Part shown: piece by piece, positions 27,143 to 35,217 of the stretch
Layout: each line of letters begins with the position of its first letter
Position numbering within the stretch: position 1 is the stretch's first letter
DNA from: Chthonomonas calidirosea T49
GTDB lineage: Bacteria; Armatimonadota; Chthonomonadetes; Chthonomonadales; Chthonomonadaceae
NCBI RefSeq assembly: GCF_000427095.1
Contig: NC_021487.1
Location: forward strand, 3,271,241 to 3,335,240
DNA: 64,000 nt
Reading direction: 5' to 3'
Made by a program: the position numbers and the translations under genes
Notes under the pieces: model-generated
Databases searched by the model: none
What the model saw: the letters and a program-made list of their open reading frames with translations, nothing else
Told to the model about the DNA's origin: nothing

Positions 27143-27170
27143 ACTTTTGAAAAGGAATGAACGATCGAAT

Positions 27171-27554
27171 ATGCGACAGAGAGCTTATGGATTGTTGGGG
27201 ATTGTCGGCTTGGCCGTGGCGCTGAGCGGCTGCTCTGCTAAGACGCCATCAGAAGGCACTAGTTCCGGCCAGGGGACGTTGAACAACGCCAGCAAGGATG
27301 CTCAGATCGAGGCCGATGTGAAGGCGGCACTTGCAGCCGATCCGGCGTTGAAGGGCGAGAAAATCACTGTCTCTGTTAAGGATGCCCAAGTAAGCTTGGA
27401 TGGTACGGTAAAATCTATTGCGGCACATGATGAGGCCGAGAAGGATGTAGACCAGGTAGTTCAAAAGTACGCTAGCGTTAATGCAGGAGTGATCAACAAC
27501 CTTTTGGTGGCAAGTGACCGCACGGCCATTTCCCAAAACGGGGAAGGGCGCTAG
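27171..27554 (+). CDS. BON-domain lipoprotein in the pst operon
   Basis: This 127-residue lipoprotein has a signal peptide with lipobox LSGC, a short Ser/Gly/Thr linker and one BON domain (about 45-115, core VSVKDAQVSLDGTVKS). BON domains bind phospholipid or cell-envelope surfaces. It sits between the permease and pstB genes with short gaps, so it is transcribed with phosphate uptake, although it is not a known transporter part. The start is ATG 27171; a TTG at 27147 is in frame but has no ribosome-binding site. Confidence 0.82.
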   Translation: MRQRAYGLLGIVGLAVALSGCSAKTPSEGTSSGQGTLNNASKDAQIEADVKAALAADPALKGEKITVSVKDAQVSLDGTVKSIAAHDEAEKDVDQVVQKYASVNAGVINNLLVASDRTAISQNGEGR

Positions 27555-27575
27555 TTGCGAGGAGGGAATCCTCTG

Positions 27576-28406
27576 ATGGAAACAACGGAACGCGGGGTGC
27601 CGCTCTCTTTGGAAGAGAGCGTGGTTGCTGGAGCCTCGAACGGGAAGAAAGAGGTTGTTCGCATCTCGGTGCGGCATCTTGACTTCTTTTACGGAAAGTT
27701 TCAAGCGCTACACGATATCAATCTCGACATTTTGCGTAATCAGGTAACCGCCCTTATAGGCCCTTCGGGGTGTGGGAAATCTACGTTTCTTCGCACCCTA
27801 AACCGAATGAACGACATCATTCCAGGTGCCCGCTTAAGCGGTCAGGTGTTGCTAGATGGAGAGGATATCTACGATAAGGGCGTGGATGTCATTGCGCTGC
27901 GGCGGCGTGTTGGCATGGTGTTTCAGAAGCCAAACCCTTTTCGGATGTCAATTCGAGAAAACGTAGAGTACGGGCCGCGCCTGCACGGTATTCGAGATAA
28001 GAAACGCCTTGCCGAAATTGTGGAACGCTCGCTGAAACAGGCTGCCTTGTGGGATGAGGTGAAGGATAACCTCAATAAGTCGGCGGAAGAGCTTTCGGGA
28101 GGCCAGCAGCAACGGCTCTGTATTGCGCGTACACTGGCGGTAGACCCGGAGGTTATTCTTATGGATGAACCCTGCTCCGCGCTCGATCCGGCCTCCACTT
28201 ATCGTATTGAGCAGCTTATGGACGAAATGCGCGCGAACTACACGATTGTTATTGTAACACACAATATGCAACAAGCGGCCCGTGTTTCACAACGCACGGC
28301 CTTCTTCTTAAAAGGGGAACTTATTGAGGTGGGAAATACAGAGGATATCTTCTCTCGACCACGCGACAAGCGCACGGAAGATTACATTCAAGGCCGATTC
28401 GGATAA
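27576..28406 (+). CDS. pstB: Phosphate ABC transporter ATPase
   Basis: This 276-residue ATPase energises phosphate import. It has Walker [10 protein letters not shown] (62-70), a Q-loop VFQKPNPF, the signature LSGGQQQR, Walker B VILMDEP and the switch His in THNMQQ. An N-terminal extension of about 28 residues precedes the ATPase core. ATG 27576 follows GAGGAGGG. It is the last pst gene here, and no phoU follows. Confidence 0.96.
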   Translation: METTERGVPLSLEESVVAGASNGKKEVVRISVRHLDFFYGKFQALHDINLDILRNQVTALIGPSGCGKSTFLRTLNRMNDIIPGARLSGQVLLDGEDIYDKGVDVIALRRRVGMVFQKPNPFRMSIRENVEYGPRLHGIRDKKRLAEIVERSLKQAALWDEVKDNLNKSAEELSGGQQQRLCIARTLAVDPEVILMDEPCSALDPASTYRIEQLMDEMRANYTIVIVTHNMQQAARVSQRTAFFLKGELIEVGNTEDIFSRPRDKRTEDYIQGRFG

Positions 28407-28497
28407 AAGATCCTATCTGATTACGTAGGGTATTGTTTAGGTAGGCAAGAGATCGCTACACTACGGTAACTCAGGCTCCCTCGTTCGTATGCCTCTC

Positions 28498-28527
28498 TTG
28501 ACAAAAGTTTGGCAAAAAAGATACAAT
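28498..28527 (+). promoter_or_regulatory. Promoter of the tRNA-Glu/tRNA-Leu unit
   Basis: A consensus TTGACA (28498-28503) and TACAAT (28522-28527) are separated by 18 bp. Transcription should start near 28534, about 16 bp before tRNA-Glu. Confidence 0.8.
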
Positions 28528-28549
28528 ACACTGTAAACGAATGGCTTCC

Positions 28550-28621
28550 GGGGATATCGTCTAGAGGTTAGGACGAGGGATTTTCAGTCCCTAAACCGGG
28601 GTTCGATTCCCCGTATCCCTA
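28550..28621 (+). tRNA. tRNA-Glu (anticodon TTC)
   Basis: This 72-base cloverleaf has acceptor GGGGATA/TATCCCT (first pair G-U), a D-arm GTCTAGAGGTTAGGAC, anticodon stem AGGGA/TCCCT with loop TTTTCAG, and T-arm CGGGG-TTCGATT-CCCCG. Anticodon positions 34-36 read TTC. The CCA end is not encoded. Confidence 0.95.
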
Positions 28622-28640
28622 TTGACAAAACGAGTTGCTT

Positions 28641-28722
28641 GCCGAGGTGGTGGAACTGGTAGACACGTACGCTTGAGGTGCGTATGCCGAAAGGCTTGCA
28701 GGTTCGAGTCCTGTCCTCGGCA
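28641..28722 (+). tRNA. tRNA-Leu (anticodon GAG)
   Basis: This 82-base class II tRNA has acceptor GCCGAGG/CCTCGGC, anticodon stem TACGC/GCGTA around TTGAGGT (anticodon GAG), a long variable arm TGCCGAAAGGCT, and T-loop TTCGAGT. It is co-transcribed with tRNA-Glu, 19 bp apart. CCA is not encoded. Confidence 0.95.
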
Positions 28723-28735
28723 CTCTCGAATGGTG

Positions 28736-28776
28736 GAGGGGCTTACCTTAAGGTAAGCCCCTCTTGTGTTGTTGTT
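28736..28776 (+). terminator. Terminator of the tRNA unit
   Basis: The perfect 14-bp inverted repeat GAGGGGCTTACCTT/AAGGTAAGCCCCTC (28736-28763) is followed by a T-rich tail (TTGTGTTGTTGTTT), 13 bp after tRNA-Leu. Confidence 0.85.
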
Positions 28777-28835
28777 TCGACCTCAAAGACTTGGAAGGCT
28801 TTCTGTGAGGGAGATGAGAAATCCCGTTGATACTT

Positions 28836-28867
28836 CGCAGTAGCATACGGGAAGCGAATCTACTGCG
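28836..28867. repeat. Inverted repeat downstream of the ClC gene
   Basis: CGCAGTAG (28836-28843) pairs with CTACTGCG (28860-28867) over a 16-base loop. It lies just past the 3' end of the minus-strand ClC gene. No T-run follows on that strand, so it may stabilise the mRNA end rather than terminate it. Confidence 0.45.
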
Positions 28868-28895
28868 ATACAACAATCTCCTCAGGCAGCGATAC

Positions 28896-30437
28896 CTAGT
28901 TGTCTTCTTTTCCGTGTCGTTTTTGAAGAGCGCGCTCGAGGCGTTTTATGAAACTGTTTTCGTGGAGTTGGATGTCGGAAGGAACGATCTTGCCGATAGG
29001 TACGTCGAGCGTTGGCAGCAGTCCAGCTGCCTTAGAATAGCCAAGATACTGGCTTGAGAACACGCTGCGGTGCCCTACAATGAGAAAAGCCGTACAGGCG
29101 CAGAGGGCTGCTTCGACTCCAAAATGGCCTCCTAGCAGTTCGAGAGCCATTACTGAGGCGGCGATAGGAGTGTTGGCAGCGGCAGCAAGGACGGCAACAA
29201 AGCCGAAACGGGCGAAGAGCGGAACAGGCAGATGCAGAATCTGCGCCATCGCAGCGCCGGCGGTTGAGCCGATGAAGAAAAGAGGGGTGACGATGCCACC
29301 GGCACCCCCTGTTTTTAAGCTGAGTGAGGTAGCGATAATCTTTACCAGAAAAGCGAGAAGCATGATTCTCGCCGTTCCCTCCAGAGCCGATCGAATCAGG
29401 GGTTCGCTCAGGTCTGCATATCCTGAACCGGCAAGTTGGTAAAGCACAGCGAGAGCTGTTCCGCCGAATACTGCGACCCAAAAGGGATGGGATGCAAAGC
29501 GCCGTAGCTGCTGATCGAGAAAGCGCATTGTCTCAATAAGCAGCATCGCCACAAGACCAAAGAACACCCCGGAAAGCAGACTCAACAGTACAAGCATCGG
29601 CTGAGATAGTTGATGGGCGTGTCCGTTCCCAGGAACCAGCACGGGCACGGGAGGCGATGCGCCACAGGCAAGATGACCCACGATACCGGCTACAATGCAG
29701 GGAAAAAGCACCGGATATTCCAACCTACCCAGGTAAAGCACCTCTACGCCAAAGAGCGCGCCGGAGATAGGGGTTCCAAAGACGGCGGCAAAACCAGCGC
29801 TCACCCCGCAGATCACAAGACGACGGCGGTCTTCATCTGAAAGGCGCAGAAGGTCGGAAAGCAGGCTGGAGAACAGGGCTCCGATCTGGGCTGCCGGCCC
29901 CTCCTTTCCTACCGAGCCTCCGCCGAACAGGGTGAGAATGCTGAGAAAGAGGCGCACGGGGATAGCGAACGGATCGAGGCGACCACTACGGGTATGAATA
30001 GCCTCGATCACAGCATCAGTGCCCTCCTGCGATTCCAGGTCGTCGTGCGCTTTTTGGCGTGTGGTAATATGGGCTAAGAGCACACAAAGCGGAAGGATTA
30101 GCGGAAGGAGCCAAAAGTGTGGAATGCCAAAGCGATCAAGCGCATGCCCGAACCCAATGGCGTGGTTGAGAATGTAAAGATACAGGCGAACCCCAAGACC
30201 GGCCAAGATGCCAACCGCCGTTCCAAGTACCGCCCATTTGAACGTATTGACAAGCAGTGTCGCCTGCTCTAGGTACCACCGATAGGCTGCATATGTCTCT
30301 GTAGGCGCATCTGGCGGTAATGGGTTATAGGTTTCAACACCAGAGACGGCTACAGTAGGGCGTTCTTGAGGCTTTACATCGGATTTTGTAGAGGAGGATG
30401 CTGTCTCTTGAGACAAGGGGTTATCGGGTAGCGACAT
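28896..30437 (-). CDS. ClC-family chloride channel/antiporter
   Basis: This 513-residue membrane protein of the ClC family has about ten or more hydrophobic helices. The gating-glutamate motif is present as GSVGKEGPAAQIG and the third filter motif as GGIVTP. The usual first filter motif GSGIP is replaced by EGTDAVIEA, as in a divergent group of bacterial ClC proteins. The ion and the transport mode are therefore open. ATG 30437 overlaps the arsR 3' end by 17 bp; an in-frame ATG at 30500 would extend the overlap. Neither has a clear ribosome-binding site, so translation is probably coupled to arsR. Confidence 0.87.
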   Translation of the reverse strand: MSLPDNPLSQETASSSTKSDVKPQERPTVAVSGVETYNPLPPDAPTETYAAYRWYLEQATLLVNTFKWAVLGTAVGILAGLGVRLYLYILNHAIGFGHALDRFGIPHFWLLPLILPLCVLLAHITTRQKAHDDLESQEGTDAVIEAIHTRSGRLDPFAIPVRLFLSILTLFGGGSVGKEGPAAQIGALFSSLLSDLLRLSDEDRRRLVICGVSAGFAAVFGTPISGALFGVEVLYLGRLEYPVLFPCIVAGIVGHLACGASPPVPVLVPGNGHAHQLSQPMLVLLSLLSGVFFGLVAMLLIETMRFLDQQLRRFASHPFWVAVFGGTALAVLYQLAGSGYADLSEPLIRSALEGTARIMLLAFLVKIIATSLSLKTGGAGGIVTPLFFIGSTAGAAMAQILHLPVPLFARFGFVAVLAAAANTPIAASVMALELLGGHFGVEAALCACTAFLIVGHRSVFSSQYLGYSKAAGLLPTLDVPIGKIVPSDIQLHENSFIKRLERALQKRHGKEDN

Positions 30438-30834
30438 GGGGTTGAACCGGCGTTTCTTGAAGTTGTTCTGGAGTAAAGCTTGCGTCCTCGCTAAGCTCAT
30501 GCACGCGACAGAACTCCTCTAAGAGAGTGAGCATAAGGGCGATGCGCGGGCCTCGAAGGCGATATAGACGTTGTGTGCCTTGGGCTTCGGCCACCACGAG
30601 ACCTACCTGGTTGAGAACGGCCAGGTTTTGAGAGATTGTCGGTTGGGCAACGCCAAGCTCTCGCGCGAGCGCGTTCACCGTGCACGGCTGTTGGCAAAGC
30701 CGTCTAACGATCTGCAGGCGCACCGGATGCGACAGAGCCGCAAAGATTTTACAGATGGGCGCGAGGTGGCTCTGCGCTCCGCTCCTGGCATACGAGCTGA
30801 CACTTCTGGGCTGGCTATTCTTCATAGGGAGCAT
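30421..30834 (-). CDS. ArsR-family winged-helix regulator
   Basis: This 137-residue protein has an ArsR-type winged helix (about 25-105): ALSHPVRLQIVRRL, then the recognition helix VAQPTISQNLAVLNQVGLV and a wing around QGTQRLYRL. The typical metal-binding CxC of helix 3 is absent; the Cys residues in LCQQPC could serve, but this is uncertain. It probably represses its own operon with the ClC gene. A near-perfect palindrome lies immediately upstream. The start at 30834 has no ribosome-binding site; a Met at 30825 is an alternative. Confidence 0.85.
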   Translation of the reverse strand: MLPMKNSQPRSVSSYARSGAQSHLAPICKIFAALSHPVRLQIVRRLCQQPCTVNALARELGVAQPTISQNLAVLNQVGLVVAEAQGTQRLYRLRGPRIALMLTLLEEFCRVHELSEDASFTPEQLQETPVQPHVATR

Positions 30835-30840
30835 TCCATA

Positions 30841-30860
30841 ATATGCAAAATTTTGAATAT
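30841..30860. promoter_or_regulatory. Palindromic operator between arsR and the DUF2156 gene
   Basis: The halves ATATGCAAAA and TTTTGAATAT form a 20-bp palindrome with one mismatched position per half. It lies just downstream of the arsR -10 (TATAAT, minus strand 30876-30871) and overlaps a CATAAT element (30837-30842) that could be the plus-strand -10. ArsR-family repressors bind AT-rich palindromes of this size, so it probably controls both directions. Confidence 0.6.
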
Positions 30861-30870
30861 TTCGGGTAAG

Positions 30871-30876
30871 ATTATA
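30871..30876 (-). promoter_or_regulatory. Probable -10 box of the arsR-ClC operon
   Basis: TATAAT on the minus strand, preceded by GGG, places the start of transcription near 30864, so the palindrome occupies about +4 to +24. Confidence 0.45.
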
Positions 30877-30888
30877 CCCAACTCTATC

Positions 30889-32031
30889 ATGTCATCGGCC
30901 TTTTTAAGACAAGAGGTAGAGGCTCTGCCGACATGCCAACTTATGGATGTGCACCAATGGGCGCACACGATGGTTCGGCGCTACGGCAGGCAGTCTATTG
31001 CCTATCAGACATTGCTACCGGGAGTTGTGCTACGGGCTTATCCTCAGTTGCCAGCTTTGGTGGGGTATGTTGAGCGCTGGCATGCGCGCGTTGTTGTAGG
31101 GTTGCCGATCACGCCTTTAGAAAGTCTGCAAGAGTCTATGGCGATATTTGAACGAGAGGCTGCCGAAGCGGGACGTTCCGTCTGTTATTTTGGGGTAGAG
31201 GAAGGGGATGCGGCGTGTTTGGGCCGTAGGGGACGAATGCGGATCGGCGCACAGCCCATATGGATCCCGGGTCGTTGGGCGCAGACGTTGAAGCAACATC
31301 CTTCGATCCATGCGCAGATTCGTCGGGCGCGCAACAAGGGGGTTGAGGTTCACGAATGGCCTTTAGGGTGTGTTAGCGAAAGTAGGGCGTTAAGGGCTTG
31401 TCTAAGAGATTGGATAAGCCACCATAGGCTTCCTCCCATGCATTTTCTTGCCGAGCCGGATATTTTAGCCCATCTTTACGACCGCCGAGTGTTCGTGGCA
31501 GAGCGTGAGGGCGTTCCTGTTGCCTTCCTCATTGCAACCCCGATCCCGAAGAGGAAGGGGTGGCTGGTCGAGCAGTTAATACGCGGATCATCGGCGCCAA
31601 ACGGCACAAGCGAGCTGTTACTGGACGCCCTAATGGGTGCTGTAAGGGGCGCTGAGATGGTATCGCTTGGCCTAACGCCGCTGACACTTCAGGGCAAAGA
31701 GGAGGGGGTGGAAGCCTTATGGCTACGACTAGTTGTGCGGTGGGCACGCATGCACGGAAGACGGTTTTATAACTTTCACGGCATCGAGGCCTTTCGAGCA
31801 CGACTTGCCCCTGACCGTTGGGAAAACGTATATGCCGTGGTAAATGCCCCCCAATTCACCCAGAAGGATCTATTTGCCATTATCGCTGCGTTCACACAAG
31901 AGCCCGTGAGTATCTACCTCATGCGCGCTTTGTTTCGCGCTGCCCAATGGGAATGGAGGCGAGGACAGGAAGTCGTAACAAGGTTGTCCTCGCTTTTGTC
32001 TATTCTCAAGAATCGCGGAAAGGGCTGCTGA
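30889..32031 (+). CDS. DUF2156-family protein
   Basis: This 380-residue protein has no signal peptide or membrane helices and contains the DUF2156 domain (GNAT-related, like the C-terminal part of lysyl-phosphatidylglycerol synthases). Recognisable parts are FVAEREGVPVAFLIATPI, the GWLVEQLIR strand, the APNGTSELLLDALM helix, and WENVYAVVN near the end. Members may transfer aminoacyl groups to lipids, but the activity here is unknown. The frame is open upstream into arsR antisense, so ATG 30889 is an estimate; it would be almost leaderless. It diverges from arsR across a shared palindrome. Confidence 0.75.
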   Translation: MSSAFLRQEVEALPTCQLMDVHQWAHTMVRRYGRQSIAYQTLLPGVVLRAYPQLPALVGYVERWHARVVVGLPITPLESLQESMAIFEREAAEAGRSVCYFGVEEGDAACLGRRGRMRIGAQPIWIPGRWAQTLKQHPSIHAQIRRARNKGVEVHEWPLGCVSESRALRACLRDWISHHRLPPMHFLAEPDILAHLYDRRVFVAEREGVPVAFLIATPIPKRKGWLVEQLIRGSSAPNGTSELLLDALMGAVRGAEMVSLGLTPLTLQGKEEGVEALWLRLVVRWARMHGRRFYNFHGIEAFRARLAPDRWENVYAVVNAPQFTQKDLFAIIAAFTQEPVSIYLMRALFRAAQWEWRRGQEVVTRLSSLLSILKNRGKGC

Positions 32032-32078
32032 GTCCGTAGACTTGTCTACACCTTCCTAGTAAAGCGGAGCTCAAAGGA

Positions 32079-32114
32079 ACGTTTTGGAATAGATTCATTG
32101 AAGACGTTTTGGAA
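32079..32114. repeat. Direct repeat of 11 bp
   Basis: ACGTTTTGGAA occurs at 32079-32089 and 32104-32114, 25 bp apart. It lies between the DUF2156 gene and tRNA-Thr. A small GTAGAC/GTCTAC hairpin precedes it near 32037-32050. No function is evident. Confidence 0.35.
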
Positions 32115-32175
32115 AAGTGGGTTTGATAGACCGTTCTGCGAAGTACCAAAAGATTGGACGGCAGAATGTTGAAAA

Positions 32176-32247
32176 AGCCGACGGTCGGATTCGAACCGAC
32201 GACCGACGGTTTACGAAACCGTTGCGCTACCGCTGCGCCACGTCGGC
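32176..32247 (-). tRNA. tRNA-Thr (anticodon CGT)
   Basis: This 72-base cloverleaf lies on the minus strand: acceptor GCCGACG/CGTCGGC, D-arm GCGCAGCGGTAGCGC, anticodon stem ACGGT/ACCGT around TTCGTAA (anticodon CGT), T-arm GTCGG-TTCGAAT-CCGAC. TTTTT follows directly and may end transcription. CCA is not encoded. Confidence 0.95.
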
Positions 32248-32261
32248 ACGTATCGTTCAGC

Positions 32262-32291
32262 AGTATACTGCGCAGACCGCACAAATGTCAA
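32262..32291 (-). promoter_or_regulatory. Promoter of tRNA-Thr
   Basis: On the minus strand, TTGACA (32291-32286) and TATACT (32267-32262) are separated by 18 bp. The predicted start lies about 9 bp before the tRNA. Confidence 0.8.
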
Positions 32292-32324
32292 GCCGAGGAG
32301 GAACCCGCAGGTTGCTTCCTAGGG

Positions 32325-32330
32325 TATAAT
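32325..32330 (+). promoter_or_regulatory. Probable -10 box of tatC
   Basis: TATAAT is preceded by AGGG, about 103 bp upstream of the tatC start. No matching -35 is seen. Confidence 0.4.
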
Positions 32331-32433
32331 CGCAGAAGAGAGATAGAAGATCACGTTTTTTCAGGAATAGAACGCTTATCTCCGTATAGGGGAGAATGTT
32401 AAGGAAGGCCTTTTGAGGTGAAGGTAACGGCAT

Positions 32434-33399
32434 ATGGCCAAAACACCGCACTATGATGAAAAGCGAATGGAGCTTACAGAGCATCTTGCGGAGCTGCGGA
32501 TGCGCATTATCCGCTCGCTCTTTTATGTGCTTGTGGGTGCCATTTTGGCCTATCAGGTGTTCACTCCCATCTATAACTTCCTTTACCAACCCTTGGCCAA
32601 ACAGATCGATCGGCTCGATAAGCAGCGCATTATTGCCAACACCACGTCGGCTAACAAGATCGTTTTTGGATCGGACGGTCATATCTATCTGCCACCCCTT
32701 CACAACCCGCCGACGTATCAGGATATCGAGAACCTGCGGGAGTTGGTGATTTGGGGTCTGCAGCACCCCGGTCAAAAGCCGGTAATAGGCGACGTATTTC
32801 GCAATTTCCATGAGATGTTTCTCGTGCGCCTTAAACTGAGCCTGCTTTTTGGCTTTATTCTCGTTATTCCCTTCGTTCTTTGGGAAGCGGCGGCTTTCGT
32901 GCTACCTGCTCTCACTCCGCAGGAGCGGCGGCCTTTACGGCTTATGTTTCCTATCTCGGTGTTTCTTCTGCTTTTCGGCGTGGTGGTGGCCTACATCACC
33001 ATGTTCTATGCGATGGGCTGGTTTTTGTCCTACTTAAGCGATTTTCCTCCCGGCGCCACGCTGATGCAAGACCCTAACGACTACATCGTGTTCATGGTAA
33101 AGATGATGGCGGCCTTTGGGGTAGCCTTTCAACTGCCGGTCGTGCTGATGGCGGGTACCTACTTGGGCATTGTTAATTCAAAAAGCCTTATCAAGCAATG
33201 GCGCTGGGGTGTGCTCATTGCGGTGGTAGGTGGCCTGCTGACCCCTTCTAACGACATCATCTCGTGGACGCTCATGGTCATACCTCTGCTCGTGCTCTAC
33301 TTCGGCAGCTACTTCTTGGTACGCCTCGTAGAGTGGATTAAAATACGCGATCAAGCGAGGGCGGCGCGCTCTCAACAGCCACGCCCAGGAACCGCCTAA
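32434..33399 (+). CDS. tatC: Sec-independent translocase subunit TatC
   Basis: This 321-residue polytopic protein is the signal-peptide receptor of the twin-arginine pathway, which exports folded proteins. It has six membrane helices and the family segments LTEHLAELRMRI at the N-terminus, FRNFHEMFLVRLKLS, PFVLWEAAAFVLPALTPQERR, and the conserved FGVAFQLPVVL. The first periplasmic loop (about 50-120) is longer than in E. coli TatC. ATG 32434 follows GAGGTGAAGG. No tatA or tatB is in the window. The following four genes on the plus strand are closely spaced and may form one transcript. Confidence 0.95.
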   Translation: MAKTPHYDEKRMELTEHLAELRMRIIRSLFYVLVGAILAYQVFTPIYNFLYQPLAKQIDRLDKQRIIANTTSANKIVFGSDGHIYLPPLHNPPTYQDIENLRELVIWGLQHPGQKPVIGDVFRNFHEMFLVRLKLSLLFGFILVIPFVLWEAAAFVLPALTPQERRPLRLMFPISVFLLLFGVVVAYITMFYAMGWFLSYLSDFPPGATLMQDPNDYIVFMVKMMAAFGVAFQLPVVLMAGTYLGIVNSKSLIKQWRWGVLIAVVGGLLTPSNDIISWTLMVIPLLVLYFGSYFLVRLVEWIKIRDQARAARSQQPRPGTA

Positions 33400-33421
33400 C
33401 ATTGAGAAAGGAGCATTCTGT

Positions 33422-34231
33422 ATGTCACTGCGAACTGTTTGTCTCGGTATGGCTTTAAGTTGCTTAATCGGCACTACCGCACTTGTGGCGCGAGCTCAAG
33501 ACACCTCGCAAACTCAGGGAGCCGGAGACCAGATGGTGACGCTGGCCTACAAGTTTGAAAAAGGGGCGACGGTAACAATGAAAACGGTTGCCCATGTGAT
33601 GGCAGCCGATGGTTCGTCGCAGGTCACCTATACCACAACGGCTCAGCGTGTTGTAAAGGAGGTAAAGCCGGACGGCTCAGTTGTTATCACGGTTACCCCC
33701 GGAAGCGCCTCGGTGGATTTGGGATCGGGGCCCCAGCCCACCCCTCCACCCCCGCCCTTCTCGGTCACTTTCGATAAACAGGGACGCTTGGTGATGGTAG
33801 GCGAAAAGAAAGAGGACGACACATCGCCTATAGTGCCCCAAGCGGCAGCTCTCCTAGAGGCTTCGGTGCATGTGGTTCTGCCGGATCACCCCGTCAAGCC
33901 GGGCGATACCTGGCAGTCTACCTTTGATAACCCGCTTGTCAAGGGTAAACAGGTCACTCTAAAGGATACCTATGACGGTATGGTGGTCTATCAAGGGCGG
34001 AACTGCTGGAAGGTTGAGCAGACCCTGGAGGCCGCTACCGATGACATGGGCACGATGATGACGGTGAAAACGACGGTCTATATGAACCCGACAGATGGCT
34101 CCACGGTCTACGCGAAGTCCAGCTTGAAAAACCTGCCCACTCTAAACTACGGTCCGATCAGTTGGGAATCGGAGACGACCTTGGTAGCGGATACAGGTAA
34201 CAAGAATGCCGATGGTTCTGCAAAGCCTTGA
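33422..34231 (+). CDS. Secreted protein of unknown function
   Basis: This 269-residue protein has a signal peptide (1-25, ending ARAQD) and a mixed beta body. Features are a proline run (PPPPP) near residue 113, then GDTWQSTFDNPLVKGKQVTLKDTY and WKVEQTLEAA. The form resembles secreted DUF6263-like proteins with repeated beta strands, but this is not certain. It begins 22 bp after tatC with a good GAAAGGAG site. No export-dependence or function can be inferred. Confidence 0.75.
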   Translation: MSLRTVCLGMALSCLIGTTALVARAQDTSQTQGAGDQMVTLAYKFEKGATVTMKTVAHVMAADGSSQVTYTTTAQRVVKEVKPDGSVVITVTPGSASVDLGSGPQPTPPPPPFSVTFDKQGRLVMVGEKKEDDTSPIVPQAAALLEASVHVVLPDHPVKPGDTWQSTFDNPLVKGKQVTLKDTYDGMVVYQGRNCWKVEQTLEAATDDMGTMMTVKTTVYMNPTDGSTVYAKSSLKNLPTLNYGPISWESETTLVADTGNKNADGSAKP

Positions 34232-35217
34232 GTCTGCATGATGCAATGGATTTTGATGGCTATCTTCAAGACCTGCGTCGTTCGGAATCCTATCGAGGCC
34301 AGATAGCGCATATCGAGCGTATACCTGGCCAATCGGCCTGCTATGGGGAAGTACGAACAGGTTCGGAACCTGCCTCTTCGGTGCGCGCGCTCCATCCGGA
34401 TCTGGAGCGCGCCTTGCGTTCTCAGGGAATAGGGCGGTTCTACAGCCATCAGGCCGATGCTATCACCGCCGCACTCGAGGGGAAACATGTCACCGTGGTG
34501 ACCTCCACGGCGAGCGGCAAAACGCTCTGTTATAATGTGCCGGTTATCCAAACGGTGCTCGAGCAACCAACAGCGCGCGCCTTTTACCTTTTTCCGACGA
34601 AGGCTTTGACACAAGATCAGCTCGGCAAGCTGAACGCGTTAGGGCTGTTTCCCACAGTGCGTTTCGCCTCCTACGATGGCGATACCTCTGCTGAAGAGCG
34701 CCGAGCGGTTCGTCGGTCCGCCCACATCGTGCTTACGAACCCCGACATGTTGCATCGTGCCATTCTGCCCAACCATATCCAGTGGGGAAGCGCTCTTGCA
34801 AACCTGCGCTATGTGGTGATAGATGAGATGCATGTCTATCGAGGGGTATTTGGTGCCCACGTAGCTCATGTACTGCGCCGATTACGTCGCCTCTGTCGTC
34901 ACTATGGGTCGAACCCTCAATTTCTCTGTTGTTCTGCCACCATTGCAAATCCTAAGGAGCTGACCGAGCGGCTTACCGGCGTGTGCGAACCGGTGATCAT
35001 AGACAAGGATGGAGCGCCAGCCGGCCGAAGAACGTTCGTTTTTTGGAACCCTCCTCTTATCGAACAGGACGACAATACGCGAAGCAGTACCCACACCGAG
35101 GCCACGAAGTTGTTCTGTGATCTGGTTTCTCAGGGGGTGCGTACCATTGTTTTTACCAAGGCACGCAAGGAGCGCCGAGCTTATTCTCCGCTATGCTCGC
35201 GATCTGTTGCAGGCTAG
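34228..35217 (+). CDS. MrfA-like helicase, N-terminal part (frameshifted)
   Basis: These 329 codons encode the first RecA-like domain of a DExH helicase of the MrfA/YprA type: Walker A TSTASGKT (92-99), DEMH (motif II), and CSATIANP (motif III). The family unwinds DNA during repair of damage such as crosslinks. The frame ends early at 35217: after IVFTKARK, similarity continues in the next frame. Removing one G near 35167-35170 would restore a single protein ending at 36580. The start may be the TTG at 34228 (overlapping the previous stop) or ATG 34246; neither has a clear ribosome-binding site. Confidence 0.8.
   Translation: MSLHDAMDFDGYLQDLRRSESYRGQIAHIERIPGQSACYGEVRTGSEPASSVRALHPDLERALRSQGIGRFYSHQADAITAALEGKHVTVVTSTASGKTLCYNVPVIQTVLEQPTARAFYLFPTKALTQDQLGKLNALGLFPTVRFASYDGDTSAEERRAVRRSAHIVLTNPDMLHRAILPNHIQWGSALANLRYVVIDEMHVYRGVFGAHVAHVLRRLRRLCRHYGSNPQFLCCSATIANPKELTERLTGVCEPVIIDKDGAPAGRRTFVFWNPPLIEQDDNTRSSTHTEATKLFCDLVSQGVRTIVFTKARKERRAYSPLCSRSVAG

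Noticed and set aside
32037-32050. GTAGAC/GTCTAC hairpin as terminator of the DUF2156 gene
   Set aside because: The 6-bp stem with a 2-base loop is short and no T-run follows.
35161-35180. Programmed +1 frameshift as in release factor 2
   Set aside because: An AAGGAG stretch is present, but there is no slippery codon followed by a stop at the shift point. A mutation or sequencing error is simpler.
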